Positions 15,001 through 24,444 of a DNA stretch of 64,000 nucleotides are shown piece by piece. The translations under genes and the position numbers were made by a program. Under the pieces are notes generated by a model. That model was not told where the DNA came from. It did not search any database and saw only the letters and a program-made list of their open reading frames with translations. How positions within the stretch are numbered: position 1 is the stretch's first letter; each line of letters starts with the position of its first letter. The stretch is from Gluconobacter sphaericus NBRC 12467 (GTDB lineage: Bacteria > Pseudomonadota > Alphaproteobacteria > Acetobacterales > Acetobacteraceae): positions 62,001-126,000 of the forward strand of contig NZ_BJMK01000007.1 in the NCBI RefSeq assembly GCF_006539125.1, written 5' to 3'.

Positions 15001-16860
15001 GTGTCCGAGGCCCCGTCTTTTTCCCGTCCCACAATCCGTCGTCTTTCCGGCCATGTCATTGACCTGATTGCAGCCGGCGAGGTCATTGAACGCCCCGCCG
15101 CTGCCCTCAAGGAACTGGTCGAAAACGCCATTGATTCCGGCGCAACCCGCATCGTAGTCGCGCTGCGTGCAGGCGGGACGGACCGGATCGACGTTACGGA
15201 TAATGGCTGCGGCATGAATCCGTTTGAGCTGGAACTGGCGGTCGAACGACACTGCACTTCCAAACTTCAGGACGACCATCTCGTCCAGATCCGGACGCTC
15301 GGGTTCCGAGGCGAGGCTCTGCCCTCCATCGGCGCCAGCGCGCGGCTCTCCATCACGTCCCGCACGCCCGATGCCGACACCGCCTGGTGCATCCGCGTTG
15401 ATGGCGGCGTCATTACCCCGCCACAACCCGCTTCCGGCCCGGTCGGCACGCGCATTGTCGTAACGGACCTGTTCTTCGCCACCCCGGCGCGACGCAAGTT
15501 CCTTAAGAGCGCGCGCGTCGAGAGCGGGCATGCCGAGTCCGTCATGCGGCGGCTGGCCCTGTCCGCTCCCCATTGTGCCATGCGTGTCCTGCTGGACGAC
15601 AAGGTCCTGTTCGACCTGCCCGAACAGAGCCCGATCAGTCGTGCGGCGTCCATCCTCGATACCACGCCCGATACACTGATCCCACTCGACGAAAAGCGCG
15701 GTGCGGTTCGCCTGTCGGGTTTTGCTTGTGGTCCGGCCCGGACCCGTGCCACCGGATCGGGGCAGTTCATTCTGGTCAACAACCGCCCGGTGACGGACCC
15801 CATGCTCCGCACTGCCATCCGTGTGGCGTATCGGCCCGTGATCGAACGTGGACGGTTCCCGGTGATGGCACTGCATCTGACAGTGCCACTGGAACGGCTA
15901 GACGTGAATGTCCATCCTGCCAAGACGGAACTGCGTTTCGCCGACGAAGCCGAAATCAGGTCTCTCGTGATTGGCGGTCTGGGCCGGGCGCTGGGTCATG
16001 GTTCGAATGGCGGTGGCGGCATTCATGCGAGTTTCGGTTCGCGCCCATCCATCGTTTATCCGTCCCGCCTGGCGGAGCCACAGGGGGCACCGGCCTCTGT
16101 TCCGCTACAGGGCAGCCTACCGACCGGTTATGACCCGCGGCCCTCGTCTTTGCCGGACGTCACTTCATCTCTGGCTCGACAGGGTTTTGCGGAAACGGAT
16201 CCGGCTTTCGCTCCCGCTGCCCGTGCTCCGCAGCAACCTGAAGCGCTTGATCCTGCATTTCCGCTGGGTGCCGCCATTGCGCAGGTCTTTGACACATACA
16301 TCTTGGCTCTTGCACCCGACGGGGACCTCGTTCTCGTGGACCAGCACGCCGCCCATGAGCGCCTGACACATGAACGCCTGCGCGAACAGTACGCCAATGG
16401 TGGCACGCTGCGGTCGCAGGCCTTGCTCCTGCCGGAAGTGGTGGACCTGCCGCGTCGCGAGGCGGAAGCACTTATGGCCCGGTCCGAAGATCTGTCAAAA
16501 CTGGGGATCGATCTTGAATCTTTCGGCCCCGGCAGTGTTCTTTTACGCTCGGTGCCGGCCCTTTTGGGTGCTCAGGATATTCAGGGGCTTCTGAAGGATG
16601 TTGCCGACGAACTGGCCAGCGATCCGGATCTAGACGCTGCCAGTACGGGAAGTTTCTCGCATCATCTGGATGCCATTCTCGCGCGCATGGCATGTCATGG
16701 CAGCATCCGCGCAGGTCGTCGCCTCAAGTCAGAGGAAATGGACGCCCTGTTGCGTGAGATGGAACTGACACCGCGTGCAAATACTTGCTCACATGGACGG
16801 CCGACATGGCTCAAATTGACACGGCGTGAACTTGAGCGTCTTTTTGGTCGCGTTAAATAA
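15001..16860 (+). CDS. mutL: DNA mismatch repair protein MutL
   Basis: Couples MutS mismatch recognition to strand processing. The N-terminal GHKL ATPase shows KELVENAIDSGA, DNGCGM, RHCTSKL and GFRGEALPSIGA. After a Pro/Ala-rich linker (about 340-420) the C-terminal dimerisation domain has DQHAAHERLTHE near residue 447, which fits the MutL endonuclease motif DQHA(X)2E(X)4E, plus ACHGSIRAG and a CSHGRPT segment. An intrinsic nicking activity is therefore likely, as in organisms without MutH. GTG 15001 is the start, with GAGGAG just upstream. 619 residues is normal. Confidence 0.95.
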   Translation: MSEAPSFSRPTIRRLSGHVIDLIAAGEVIERPAAALKELVENAIDSGATRIVVALRAGGTDRIDVTDNGCGMNPFELELAVERHCTSKLQDDHLVQIRTLGFRGEALPSIGASARLSITSRTPDADTAWCIRVDGGVITPPQPASGPVGTRIVVTDLFFATPARRKFLKSARVESGHAESVMRRLALSAPHCAMRVLLDDKVLFDLPEQSPISRAASILDTTPDTLIPLDEKRGAVRLSGFACGPARTRATGSGQFILVNNRPVTDPMLRTAIRVAYRPVIERGRFPVMALHLTVPLERLDVNVHPAKTELRFADEAEIRSLVIGGLGRALGHGSNGGGGIHASFGSRPSIVYPSRLAEPQGAPASVPLQGSLPTGYDPRPSSLPDVTSSLARQGFAETDPAFAPAARAPQQPEALDPAFPLGAAIAQVFDTYILALAPDGDLVLVDQHAAHERLTHERLREQYANGGTLRSQALLLPEVVDLPRREAEALMARSEDLSKLGIDLESFGPGSVLLRSVPALLGAQDIQGLLKDVADELASDPDLDAASTGSFSHHLDAILARMACHGSIRAGRRLKSEEMDALLREMELTPRANTCSHGRPTWLKLTRRELERLFGRVK

Positions 16861-16941
16861 CACGTAGGGTTGAAGATCGGTTTCTTGTAACACCATGTTA
16901 AGACCAGCGGCGATCGCTTTCGCGGCAAGAAAGACAATAGC

Positions 16942-18672
16942 ATGCCAGCGTCACTAAAAGGCAGTTCCGAGGTCAACAATGCCTCACTCATCCATTCTCT
17001 GCGGGCCATCCTGGGCGCGCGACACGTCCTTACGAAGCCGTCAGCGACCTACCGCTTCCGTAAGGGCTTCCGTTTCGGCATGGGCAACGTTGTTGCAGTG
17101 TTGCAGCCGGGTAGTCTGGTGGAACTGTGGCGCGCTGCAAAACTCTGTGCTGAAACGGGCCGGGTCATCATCATGCAGGCCGCCAATACCGGTCTGACCG
17201 GCGGTTCCACCCCTGACGGCAACGATTATGACCGTGATGTTGTCATCATCAGTACGAACCGCCTGGACGGCATTCACCTGATCGGTAAGGGCAGGCAGGT
17301 TGTCTGCCTGCCGGGCTCCACTCTGCATGACCTTGAAGAAAAACTCGCTGCCATTGGCCGTGAGCCTCATTCTGTCATCGGCTCGTCTTGTATCGGTGCC
17401 TCGGTTCTTGGCGGTGTCAGCAACAACTCAGGCGGCGCGTTGGTGCAGCGCGGACCGGCTTTCACCGAGATGGCCCTGTTCGGCCAGATGGGTGAGGACG
17501 GCAAGCTCCACCTTGTTAACCATCTGGGTATCCGTATTGAAGGCAATCCCGAGCAGATCCTTGCGGCTGTACAATCCGGTCAGTTTCTGGAAAATGCCAT
17601 CGACTGGAAGGCTGGTCGCGGTCACGACGAGAATTATGCCACTCATGTCCGGGACGTGGATGCCGATACGCCCGCCCGGTTCAATGCCGATCCCAACCGC
17701 TGGTATGAAGCTGCGGGATGCGCGGGCAAGCTGGTCGTGTTTGCGGTCCGCCTGGACACATTCGAGGCAAACAAAAACCCGGCCGTGTTCTATATCGGGA
17801 CGAACAGCACGTCCGATCTTGAAGACCTCCGCCGTCATGCCCTGACCCATTTTGACGAACTGCCGATCGCCGGTGAGTATCTGCACCGCGATGCGTTCGA
17901 CATCGCCGAGAAATACGGTAAGGACACGTTTGCGGTCATCCGCTATTTTGGCACGAAATACCTGCCGAAATTCTTCTCGATGAAGTCCCGCTTCGACGTT
18001 TTCGCTCAGAAGCTGCCGTTCCTGTCCGATCATTTCAGCGATCTGGCGATGCAGGTCCTCAGCCACTTCCTGCCGAAGCAGCTTCCCCGGCGCATGTGCG
18101 AGTACCGTGACCGTTTCGAGCATCACCTGATGCTCAAGGTCTCGGCCCCTATGACCGCGCCCGTTCGGACCTATCTGGGACAGTGGGCCTCAGGCACGGG
18201 GGGCGCTTTCTTCGAATGTACGCCCGAAGAAGGCAAGCTTGCCTTCCTGCACCGCTTTGCCGCGGCCGGTGCGGCCGTGCGGTACCGCGCAATCCACACG
18301 AAAACCGCCGAAGACATCGTGGCGCTCGATGTCGCCCTGCGCCGCAATGATCGTGAGTGGTTCGAGGTTCTGCCGAAGGAGATCGAGGACAAGATCATCG
18401 TCAAACTCTATTACGGTCATTTCTTCTGCCATGTGATGCACCAGGATTACGTGATCAAAAAGGGCTACAACGCCATGCAGGTGGAGCACGACATGCTCCC
18501 CGGACTGGACGCCCGCGGCGCGCGCTATCCGGCGGAACACAATGTCGGGCATCTCTACAAGGCGCCGGACGAGATGGTCGCCCATTACCGCAGCCTCGAT
18601 CCGTGCAACTGCTTCAATCCGGGCATTGGCCTTGCGACAAAGACCCGGAACTGGGTTGCCGAGAGCGTCTGA
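16942..18672 (+). CDS. dld: Quinone-dependent D-lactate dehydrogenase (membrane-associated, FAD)
   Basis: Oxidises D-lactate to pyruvate and passes electrons to ubiquinone at the inner membrane face. 576 residues, close to E. coli Dld (571). The N-terminal FAD-binding domain has IIMQAANTGLTGGSTPDG, the VCLPGSTLHDLEEKLAA segment and GSSCIGASVLGGVSNNSGG; the C-terminal membrane-binding domain contains FRYFGTKYLPKFF-like and FFCHVMHQDY segments. Peripheral D-lactate oxidation fits acetic acid bacteria, which feed such dehydrogenases into their respiratory chain. It stands alone and converges on the copper receptor gene. Confidence 0.93.
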   Translation: MPASLKGSSEVNNASLIHSLRAILGARHVLTKPSATYRFRKGFRFGMGNVVAVLQPGSLVELWRAAKLCAETGRVIIMQAANTGLTGGSTPDGNDYDRDVVIISTNRLDGIHLIGKGRQVVCLPGSTLHDLEEKLAAIGREPHSVIGSSCIGASVLGGVSNNSGGALVQRGPAFTEMALFGQMGEDGKLHLVNHLGIRIEGNPEQILAAVQSGQFLENAIDWKAGRGHDENYATHVRDVDADTPARFNADPNRWYEAAGCAGKLVVFAVRLDTFEANKNPAVFYIGTNSTSDLEDLRRHALTHFDELPIAGEYLHRDAFDIAEKYGKDTFAVIRYFGTKYLPKFFSMKSRFDVFAQKLPFLSDHFSDLAMQVLSHFLPKQLPRRMCEYRDRFEHHLMLKVSAPMTAPVRTYLGQWASGTGGAFFECTPEEGKLAFLHRFAAAGAAVRYRAIHTKTAEDIVALDVALRRNDREWFEVLPKEIEDKIIVKLYYGHFFCHVMHQDYVIKKGYNAMQVEHDMLPGLDARGARYPAEHNVGHLYKAPDEMVAHYRSLDPCNCFNPGIGLATKTRNWVAESV

Positions 18673-18687
18673 CGCTCCCGACTCTCC

Positions 18688-20829
18688 TTAGAATGCGGCG
18701 GTCAGGTTCATGTTGAAAGACCGCCCCATTCCCGGCAACGGCCCCAGAACACCCGTAGCGTCGTAATCCCCCAGCGAGAGGCCGCCCAGCGGCAGGTAAT
18801 ATCGCTGGTTCAGCACGTTCGCGAGCTCGGCATTGAGCGTGAAATACCGCCAGTGATAGGTCCCCCCAAGCCCCAGCAGAGCATAGCCGGGCGTGCGGGG
18901 CTCGTTGCGCAGCCAGTCCACGGTGTCCTTGGATTTCACGAGCGTCACCTCGACGCGACCTGTCCAGTTCTCATAGGTCTCGTGCAGCCCGATCAGGCCA
19001 TTCGCAGGCATCTGGTGATACAGGCCCGAATGCGTGACCAGATCCACACCGCGCACCCAGTTGATGTTCCCGACCAGCTCGCCCCGTCCATAAGCCGTCC
19101 TGTCCCACAGGCGCACGGAGCCTGAGGCGTTGATGCCATAGCTCTGGGCGTTGTGATTGACGAAACCCAGCATCGACAGTCCGTTCGAGAAGCTGCTCAA
19201 CCGCCGGACGTTAATGTAATTGTGCGTATAGGTATAAAACGGCTGGATCTTCAGATCCCAGCGCTGGGTCGGGTTCGGATCATGCCAGTCCACCGTGACA
19301 CTAGCCGTATTCGCGACCTCGGGCGACAGGTTCAGGTTCCCCACATAGCCGTTGCCATCGCCAAACCAGCCGATCATCCGCGTCGCCATGCTGCCCATGC
19401 CCCAGGCATAACGCTCATACAGGTTTGGCGAGCGCGTCTTGCGGGCATAGCCCCCTTCAATGGACAGGCTGTCCAGCGGCTTCCAGCGGCCCGTTGCGGT
19501 CACGTCGAAATTGACGTCCGTGCGCCCGCGTGACGCCTGGTTGAACCGCTCCGCCGCCATCGCATCGGCCATGGACATCATCCCGGTCCAGGAATAGGGC
19601 GCGACCTTGCCCGTATTCATCATCACCAGATCGTTGCGGAATCCGAGCTGTGTGGAAAAGCGGGGCAGCCACTGCGCGTCCCATTCCGCGAAATGACCCA
19701 GCCGGTCCCGATGGCCGTTATTGATGTTGTGATAGGTGCCTGGCCCCATCATCATGCTGCCCTGAAGCGGCGGCCACCAGTCGTTCAGTCCGTTATGGTC
19801 GAAGGAACTGCCCAGCTTGAGCGTGTGCTTCAGCCCGAGCGGAATGGTCGCCTTGATCGCATAGGTCGCCGTCCGCGCATCCGTATTCATCGGCATACCC
19901 GTGGTCGCGCTGTGACCGCCCTTGTCCGAAAGCATGTCCATGACATGCGTCACCCGCTGCCAGGAGCCGCGCACATCGAGCGTGCCCCAGTCGAAGTCGC
20001 CCTTGTACTTGCCGTTCACGAAGGTGGAGCGGTTATTGGTCATGTCCATGTACTGGTTGGGAAAGCCCTCATAGGGGATGTCCTGCTGACCGAAGGTCAG
20101 GGCCAGAAGATGGTTGGCCTTCTTCACGCCCAGCGTCACGGCATGGTTGAAGCTCAGATACTCGGTGGACCGCACCTGTTTCCCGCTCCCGCCTGCCTGA
20201 TAGTCGCTGGCATGGGAATAGGACGCCGTATAACGCAGGCTGAACATGTCATTGGCAACTGTCAGGGACCCTGAAGCCCCCGAACCGCCACCATTGCTGC
20301 GATAATCCCCCCGCACATGCCCGGTTACGAGGATATTGCCCGTCTTGGCAAAGAGCGGGTCTTTGCGTTCGATCTCGACGGTCCCGCCGATACTGTCTCC
20401 GCCCAGACTCACGGGCGTGATCCCCGCAATCGCCACGGCACGCGAGACGCTGTCCGGATCGACGTAAGACATGGCGGGATTCATATGGTTCGGACAGGCG
20501 GCATCAATCCGCATCCCGTCCACGAGCGTCGCCACCCGGTCGTCGGCCATGCCGTTCAGGACAGGCAGGGCGGAGACACCACCTGCAGAATAGGTGCTGT
20601 ACCCGAGTGCATGGTCCAGAAGATGCGCCGTGTCCGCGTTGCTCGTCCGGGGCTGGCGCAGACCGTTGACGGTCAGATGTTCGGCTTTGCCGGATTCGAT
20701 GGAATTTGGCTGGGGCAGGGTTTCCTGAGCATAGGCCCCTGAAAAGGCGCTCAGGGTCATAATGATGGTCGTCAGGTACGGGCGCACGTGAGGTGCACCG
20801 CCTGCGCGGGTACTGACAAAGGGGAGCAT
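18688..20829 (-). CDS. TonB-dependent copper receptor (OprC-like)
   Basis: Outer-membrane receptor. The plug contains CPNHMNPAMSYVDPDS and the barrel has YAWGMGSMATRMIGWFGDGN, both characteristic of the OprC/NosA copper-receptor group; methionine and histidine richness (GSMMMGPGTYHN) fits copper binding. The chain ends ...MNLTAAF with a terminal Phe, typical of outer-membrane barrels. ATG 20829 is preferred because GAGGA is 8 nt upstream; the open frame extends to 20934 without a good ribosome site. About 713 residues. A DUF2946 protein is encoded just upstream on the same strand, the usual partner. Energised presumably by the TonB system at 57 kb. Confidence 0.9.
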   Translation of the reverse strand: MLPFVSTRAGGAPHVRPYLTTIIMTLSAFSGAYAQETLPQPNSIESGKAEHLTVNGLRQPRTSNADTAHLLDHALGYSTYSAGGVSALPVLNGMADDRVATLVDGMRIDAACPNHMNPAMSYVDPDSVSRAVAIAGITPVSLGGDSIGGTVEIERKDPLFAKTGNILVTGHVRGDYRSNGGGSGASGSLTVANDMFSLRYTASYSHASDYQAGGSGKQVRSTEYLSFNHAVTLGVKKANHLLALTFGQQDIPYEGFPNQYMDMTNNRSTFVNGKYKGDFDWGTLDVRGSWQRVTHVMDMLSDKGGHSATTGMPMNTDARTATYAIKATIPLGLKHTLKLGSSFDHNGLNDWWPPLQGSMMMGPGTYHNINNGHRDRLGHFAEWDAQWLPRFSTQLGFRNDLVMMNTGKVAPYSWTGMMSMADAMAAERFNQASRGRTDVNFDVTATGRWKPLDSLSIEGGYARKTRSPNLYERYAWGMGSMATRMIGWFGDGNGYVGNLNLSPEVANTASVTVDWHDPNPTQRWDLKIQPFYTYTHNYINVRRLSSFSNGLSMLGFVNHNAQSYGINASGSVRLWDRTAYGRGELVGNINWVRGVDLVTHSGLYHQMPANGLIGLHETYENWTGRVEVTLVKSKDTVDWLRNEPRTPGYALLGLGGTYHWRYFTLNAELANVLNQRYYLPLGGLSLGDYDATGVLGPLPGMGRSFNMNLTAAF

Positions 20830-20942
20830 GATTTGCATCCTCGACTGATCTGAAATCCAGTCACGGCGGATCACGTCCTGAAGGGCTCCCGAAACGGGCA
20901 GACCACAGGAAGTTCCTTCCTCCGCCATGAGCACGATGGGGG

Positions 20943-21365
20943 TCAGACGAGGCGAGGTGGTCCTCGGGACGGTGGGAGCAGACGCCAGATCGCTGGCGGT
21001 GCGCGTGATGTGCCCGGGTGTTGCCGGATTTGACGTCCTGTGGCCCCACGTGCCGGTACGGCAGGCAGGCTGGCGAGGATGACTGCCAGCAGCTGCAACA
21101 GCGGGCAGAGCGGGCAGGTGCCGTCATGAGAATGGTGGTCGTGATGCTGCCCGGTCGTCATTCCGGGCATGGGCCCGGCCATCACCATGGGTGACGGCGC
21201 GACATCAATCCCCGTCAGGCGCTCAATCGTCGCCCGTGGACTTTCTTCGGGGTAGGCGCATCCTTGAAGGACCAACTGCCCTAGAAATCCCAGAAGAACC
21301 AAGGCGATGACTGCAAGGGCAGACAGATCGGACCGTTGGTTCGAGGAGGGAAAGAGGCGGGACAT
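20943..21365 (-). CDS. DUF2946-family small membrane/secreted protein
   Basis: 140 residues. N-terminal hydrophobic segment (LAVIALVLLGFLGQLVLQG), a His/Met-rich stretch (MPGMTTGQHHDHHSHDG) immediately followed by CPLCPLL, and a second hydrophobic segment (LLAVILASLPAVPA). The CPLC motif after a His-rich loop is the hallmark of DUF2946 proteins, which accompany TonB-dependent copper receptors. It lies 113 nt upstream of the receptor on the same strand. A role in copper handling is inferred from the putative metal ligands and context. Confidence 0.72.
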   Translation of the reverse strand: MSRLFPSSNQRSDLSALAVIALVLLGFLGQLVLQGCAYPEESPRATIERLTGIDVAPSPMVMAGPMPGMTTGQHHDHHSHDGTCPLCPLLQLLAVILASLPAVPARGATGRQIRQHPGTSRAPPAIWRLLPPSRGPPRLV

Positions 21366-21468
21366 GACGTCTGCATCTGGCGCGTGTGTCGCAGGCCGGT
21401 CAAGGGCGCGAAATACGGCCCATCCCTATATTTCTGTCAGTTTTCAGCCGATTATTGCTCAGGCGGGC

Positions 21469-22359
21469 TCAGTGGAGCGGCTTCTGCCGCCCTGTCAGGA
21501 CATTCCCGGCCGATGCCGCCGCGATGCACAGAACGCCCATCCAGCGCATGATGGACAGCGCCTCATGTAGGAAAATAAATCCTGAAAGCGCACCCAGCAT
21601 GGGTTCCATGCTCAGCAGGATTCCCAGCTCGCGCGGGTTCAGGGTGCGCATCGCCATCATGTCCAGAATATAGGGTACGGCCGAGGAGAGGACCGCGACG
21701 CTTAGTGCGGCTCCCCCCTGCCAGGGATGACTCAGCACCGTCGGAATCGTCGGGATCAGGCAGGGTAGCAGCAGGATACCCGCGGTGCTCATGCCCAGAG
21801 TGGTGGCGACGGGGGCGGGGAACATCTTGCCCATGCGTGTGCCGGTCAGGATATAGACCACCCACCCACACCCGCTCAGCAGGGCTGCGGCCACGCCAAA
21901 CAGATTGAGTGATGACAGGTCAGTCGTCGCTCCCTCGGGCCGCAGCAGCAGGACGAGCCCTAGCACCACAAGTCCGGCCCAGCATAGATCCAGCCATCGG
22001 CGGGATCCGACCAGTGCCAGCGTCAGAGGGCCAGTGAATTCAAGGGCTACTACGACGCCCAAGGGCAGCCTGACCAGCGCCACATAGAAGCAGAAGTTCA
22101 TGACCGCGACAGCGGCGCCATAGGGCAGCAGCAGTTTCAGCCGTTCGACGGTCAGCGAACCGCGTGTCGGCCGCCAGATGCATAGCAGGATCACTGCTGC
22201 CAGACACACGCGTAGCCCGACCATGCCGGTCGGGCCAAACAGCGGGAACAGTCCTTTCGCGAGCGTTGCGCCGACCTGAAAGGAGGAAATTCCTCCGATC
22301 AGACATCCGACGGCCTTGAGCTGGCTATTCGATTCCGTGGAACTGGCCGGTAATGACAC
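21469..22359 (-). CDS. EamA/RhtA-type metabolite exporter (DMT superfamily)
   Basis: 296 residues, about ten predicted membrane helices in two EamA halves (for example LLPYGAAVAVMNFCFYVAL and GILLSMEPMLGALSGFIFL). The PLGVVVALEFTGPL and EPMLGALSGFIFLHE blocks resemble RhtA, the inner-membrane exporter of threonine/homoserine. A GTG start at 22357-22359 lies 2 nt after the parE stop, so it is probably read through from parE. Substrate uncertain. Confidence 0.83.
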   Translation of the reverse strand: MSLPASSTESNSQLKAVGCLIGGISSFQVGATLAKGLFPLFGPTGMVGLRVCLAAVILLCIWRPTRGSLTVERLKLLLPYGAAVAVMNFCFYVALVRLPLGVVVALEFTGPLTLALVGSRRWLDLCWAGLVVLGLVLLLRPEGATTDLSSLNLFGVAAALLSGCGWVVYILTGTRMGKMFPAPVATTLGMSTAGILLLPCLIPTIPTVLSHPWQGGAALSVAVLSSAVPYILDMMAMRTLNPRELGILLSMEPMLGALSGFIFLHEALSIMRWMGVLCIAAASAGNVLTGRQKPLH

Positions 22360-22361
22360 GC

Positions 22362-24377
22362 TCAGACGTCGAGATCGTCAACGGAGCGGGCGTGTTCCTG
22401 AATAAAGCGGAACCGCAGTTCCGGCTTGCGGCCCATCAGGCTTTCTACACGTTCGCTGGTCGCCAAACGGTCCTCGGGCGGCGTGATGACGCGCAGAAGC
22501 GTCCGCCGGGCCGGGTCCATGGTTGTTTCTTTGAGATCTTTCACTGGCATCTCGCCCAGACCCTTGAACCGCGAGACTTCGACCTTTGCATTGGCCTTGA
22601 AATCTGTCTTGATCCGCCGCAGCCGGTCCTGATCGTTCATGGCATAGACCGTCTTTGGTCCATGCGTGATGCGATAGAGCGGAGGCTGGGCCAGATGCAG
22701 ATGCCCCTGCCGGATCAGTTCGGGCATCTCGCGATAGAAGAACGTCATCAGAAGCGAGGCGATATGCGCTCCGTCCACGTCGGCATCCGTCATGATGATG
22801 ACGCGCCCATAGCGCAGACGGCTGATATCGAACGATGCCCCGATGCCGCAGCCCAGTGCCTCGGTCAGATCCCGAAGTTCCTGATTGGCCCGCAGCTTGT
22901 CGGTCGTGGCGGAGGCCACGTTGAGGATCTTGCCCCGCAGCGGCAGCACGGCCTGTGTCTCGCGGTCGCGCGCCTGACGGGCGGAGCCGCCAGCCGATTC
23001 GCCCTCCACGAGGAACAGTTCCGTCTCGGCGGCATTTTCGCGTGTGCAATCCGTCAGCTTGCCCGGAAGGCGCAGCTTGCGCGTGGCGCTCTTGCGGGCC
23101 GTGTCCTTGACTTCGCGGCGGCGCAAACGCTCTTCCGCACGTTCCACCATGAAGGCCAGAAGACTGTCCGCCTGTTGCGGATTACCGCCCAGCCAGTGAT
23201 CCACGCGGTCGCGCAGCGCACCCTCGACCAGTCGCGATGCCTCCTGAGAAGTCAGCTTGTCCTTGGTCTGGCCCTGAAACTGCGGATCGCGAATGAAGAC
23301 CGAGAGCTTGGCGGCCACGGAGCCGAGTACGTCCTCGGCAGAGATCGCTGCAGCCCGCTTGACCTTGCGCTGATCGCCCCAGGCGCGAAGCCCCTTGACC
23401 AGAGCTGCCCGGAAGCCAGCTTCATGCGTGCCACCCTGCGGCGTGGGAATTGTGTTGCAGAACGAGGACAGTGAGGCCGTACCGCTTTCAAGGAAAGCTA
23501 CCGCCCATTCCACGCGGCCGCCCGTGCGGCCGTCTGCCGCAATCGGCAGCTCGACGTCGCCGGCCCAGATCGGCGTCAGTAGATCCGGATCCGGCCCGAG
23601 CTCTGTCGAAAGGGCGTCTTCCAGACCGTTGGGGAACTGAATGGTGGCTTCAACCGGCGTCTCGTCGTCCGCTTTGATGAGGGATGCTTCGCATTTCCAC
23701 TGAATCGTCACACCTCGGAAGAGTGCCGCCTTGGAGCAGCACATCCGATAGAGCCGGGCAGGAGAGAAGTGATGATTGCCGAAGATTTCCGGGTCGGGCG
23801 TAAAACGCACCGTCGTGCCACGACGGTTGGGCGCATTGCCGACTTCCGCCAACGGTGCCAACGAGACACCGCGCACGAAATCCTGCCGGTACAGCGTCCT
23901 GTCCCGCGCGACCTCGACTTCCAGCTTCTCGGACAGCGCATTGACGACCGAACTGCCAACGCCATGCAGGCCGCCGGAGGTGTCATAGGCTTTGCCGGAG
24001 AACTTTCCGCCTGCGTGCAGTGTGGTGAAAATCACCTCAAGCGCGGATTTCTCGGGAAATTTCGGATGGGGATCGGTCGGGATGCCACGGCCATTGTCGC
24101 GCACCATCAGCGTACGCGGGCCTTCCAGCCGTACATCGATGGTCGTGGCGTGCCCGGCCACTGCTTCATCCATCGCGTTATCGAGGATTTCGGAAGCCAG
24201 GTGATGATATGCGGTATCATCCGTGCCGCCGATATACATACCCGGACGGCGCCGGACGGGCTCCAGCCCTTCCAGCACCTCAATGTCGTGGGCGCCATAT
24301 TCCGTGTCGACCGTGCCCTTGCGGGCGCCGCCGGTCCGGGTTTTGCCTGTCTTTCCTGACTCGAACAGATCGCTCAT
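22362..24377 (-). CDS. parE: DNA topoisomerase IV subunit B
   Basis: ATPase subunit of topoisomerase IV, which decatenates replicated chromosomes. 671 residues: GHKL ATPase (EILDNAMDEAVAGH, RDNGRGIPTD, TSGGLHGVGSSVVNAL), transducer domain, then the TOPRIM domain (LFLVEGESAGGSA, MTDADVDGAHI) and the C-terminal RFKGLGEM block. The length and the lack of the GyrB-specific insertion point to ParE rather than GyrB. The start at 24377 fits the family. Confidence 0.93.
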   Translation of the reverse strand: MSDLFESGKTGKTRTGGARKGTVDTEYGAHDIEVLEGLEPVRRRPGMYIGGTDDTAYHHLASEILDNAMDEAVAGHATTIDVRLEGPRTLMVRDNGRGIPTDPHPKFPEKSALEVIFTTLHAGGKFSGKAYDTSGGLHGVGSSVVNALSEKLEVEVARDRTLYRQDFVRGVSLAPLAEVGNAPNRRGTTVRFTPDPEIFGNHHFSPARLYRMCCSKAALFRGVTIQWKCEASLIKADDETPVEATIQFPNGLEDALSTELGPDPDLLTPIWAGDVELPIAADGRTGGRVEWAVAFLESGTASLSSFCNTIPTPQGGTHEAGFRAALVKGLRAWGDQRKVKRAAAISAEDVLGSVAAKLSVFIRDPQFQGQTKDKLTSQEASRLVEGALRDRVDHWLGGNPQQADSLLAFMVERAEERLRRREVKDTARKSATRKLRLPGKLTDCTRENAAETELFLVEGESAGGSARQARDRETQAVLPLRGKILNVASATTDKLRANQELRDLTEALGCGIGASFDISRLRYGRVIIMTDADVDGAHIASLLMTFFYREMPELIRQGHLHLAQPPLYRITHGPKTVYAMNDQDRLRRIKTDFKANAKVEVSRFKGLGEMPVKDLKETTMDPARRTLLRVITPPEDRLATSERVESLMGRKPELRFRFIQEHARSVDDLDV

Positions 24378-24444
24378 GTCTGCGTTGTCGCTGTCCCGTC
24401 ACGGAACGTCAAGCGCACGCTTCGCGACAGGATCAGAGATTGGC

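Noticed and set aside
14218-15876. 552-codon minus-strand open frame opposite mutL and the DUF3035 gene
   Set aside because: Overlaps two well-supported genes and shows no recognisable motif.
20830-20942. Cobalamin riboswitch before the OprC-like receptor
   Set aside because: The conserved B12-box and core helices could not be found in the 113-bp leader; copper family membership also argues against it.
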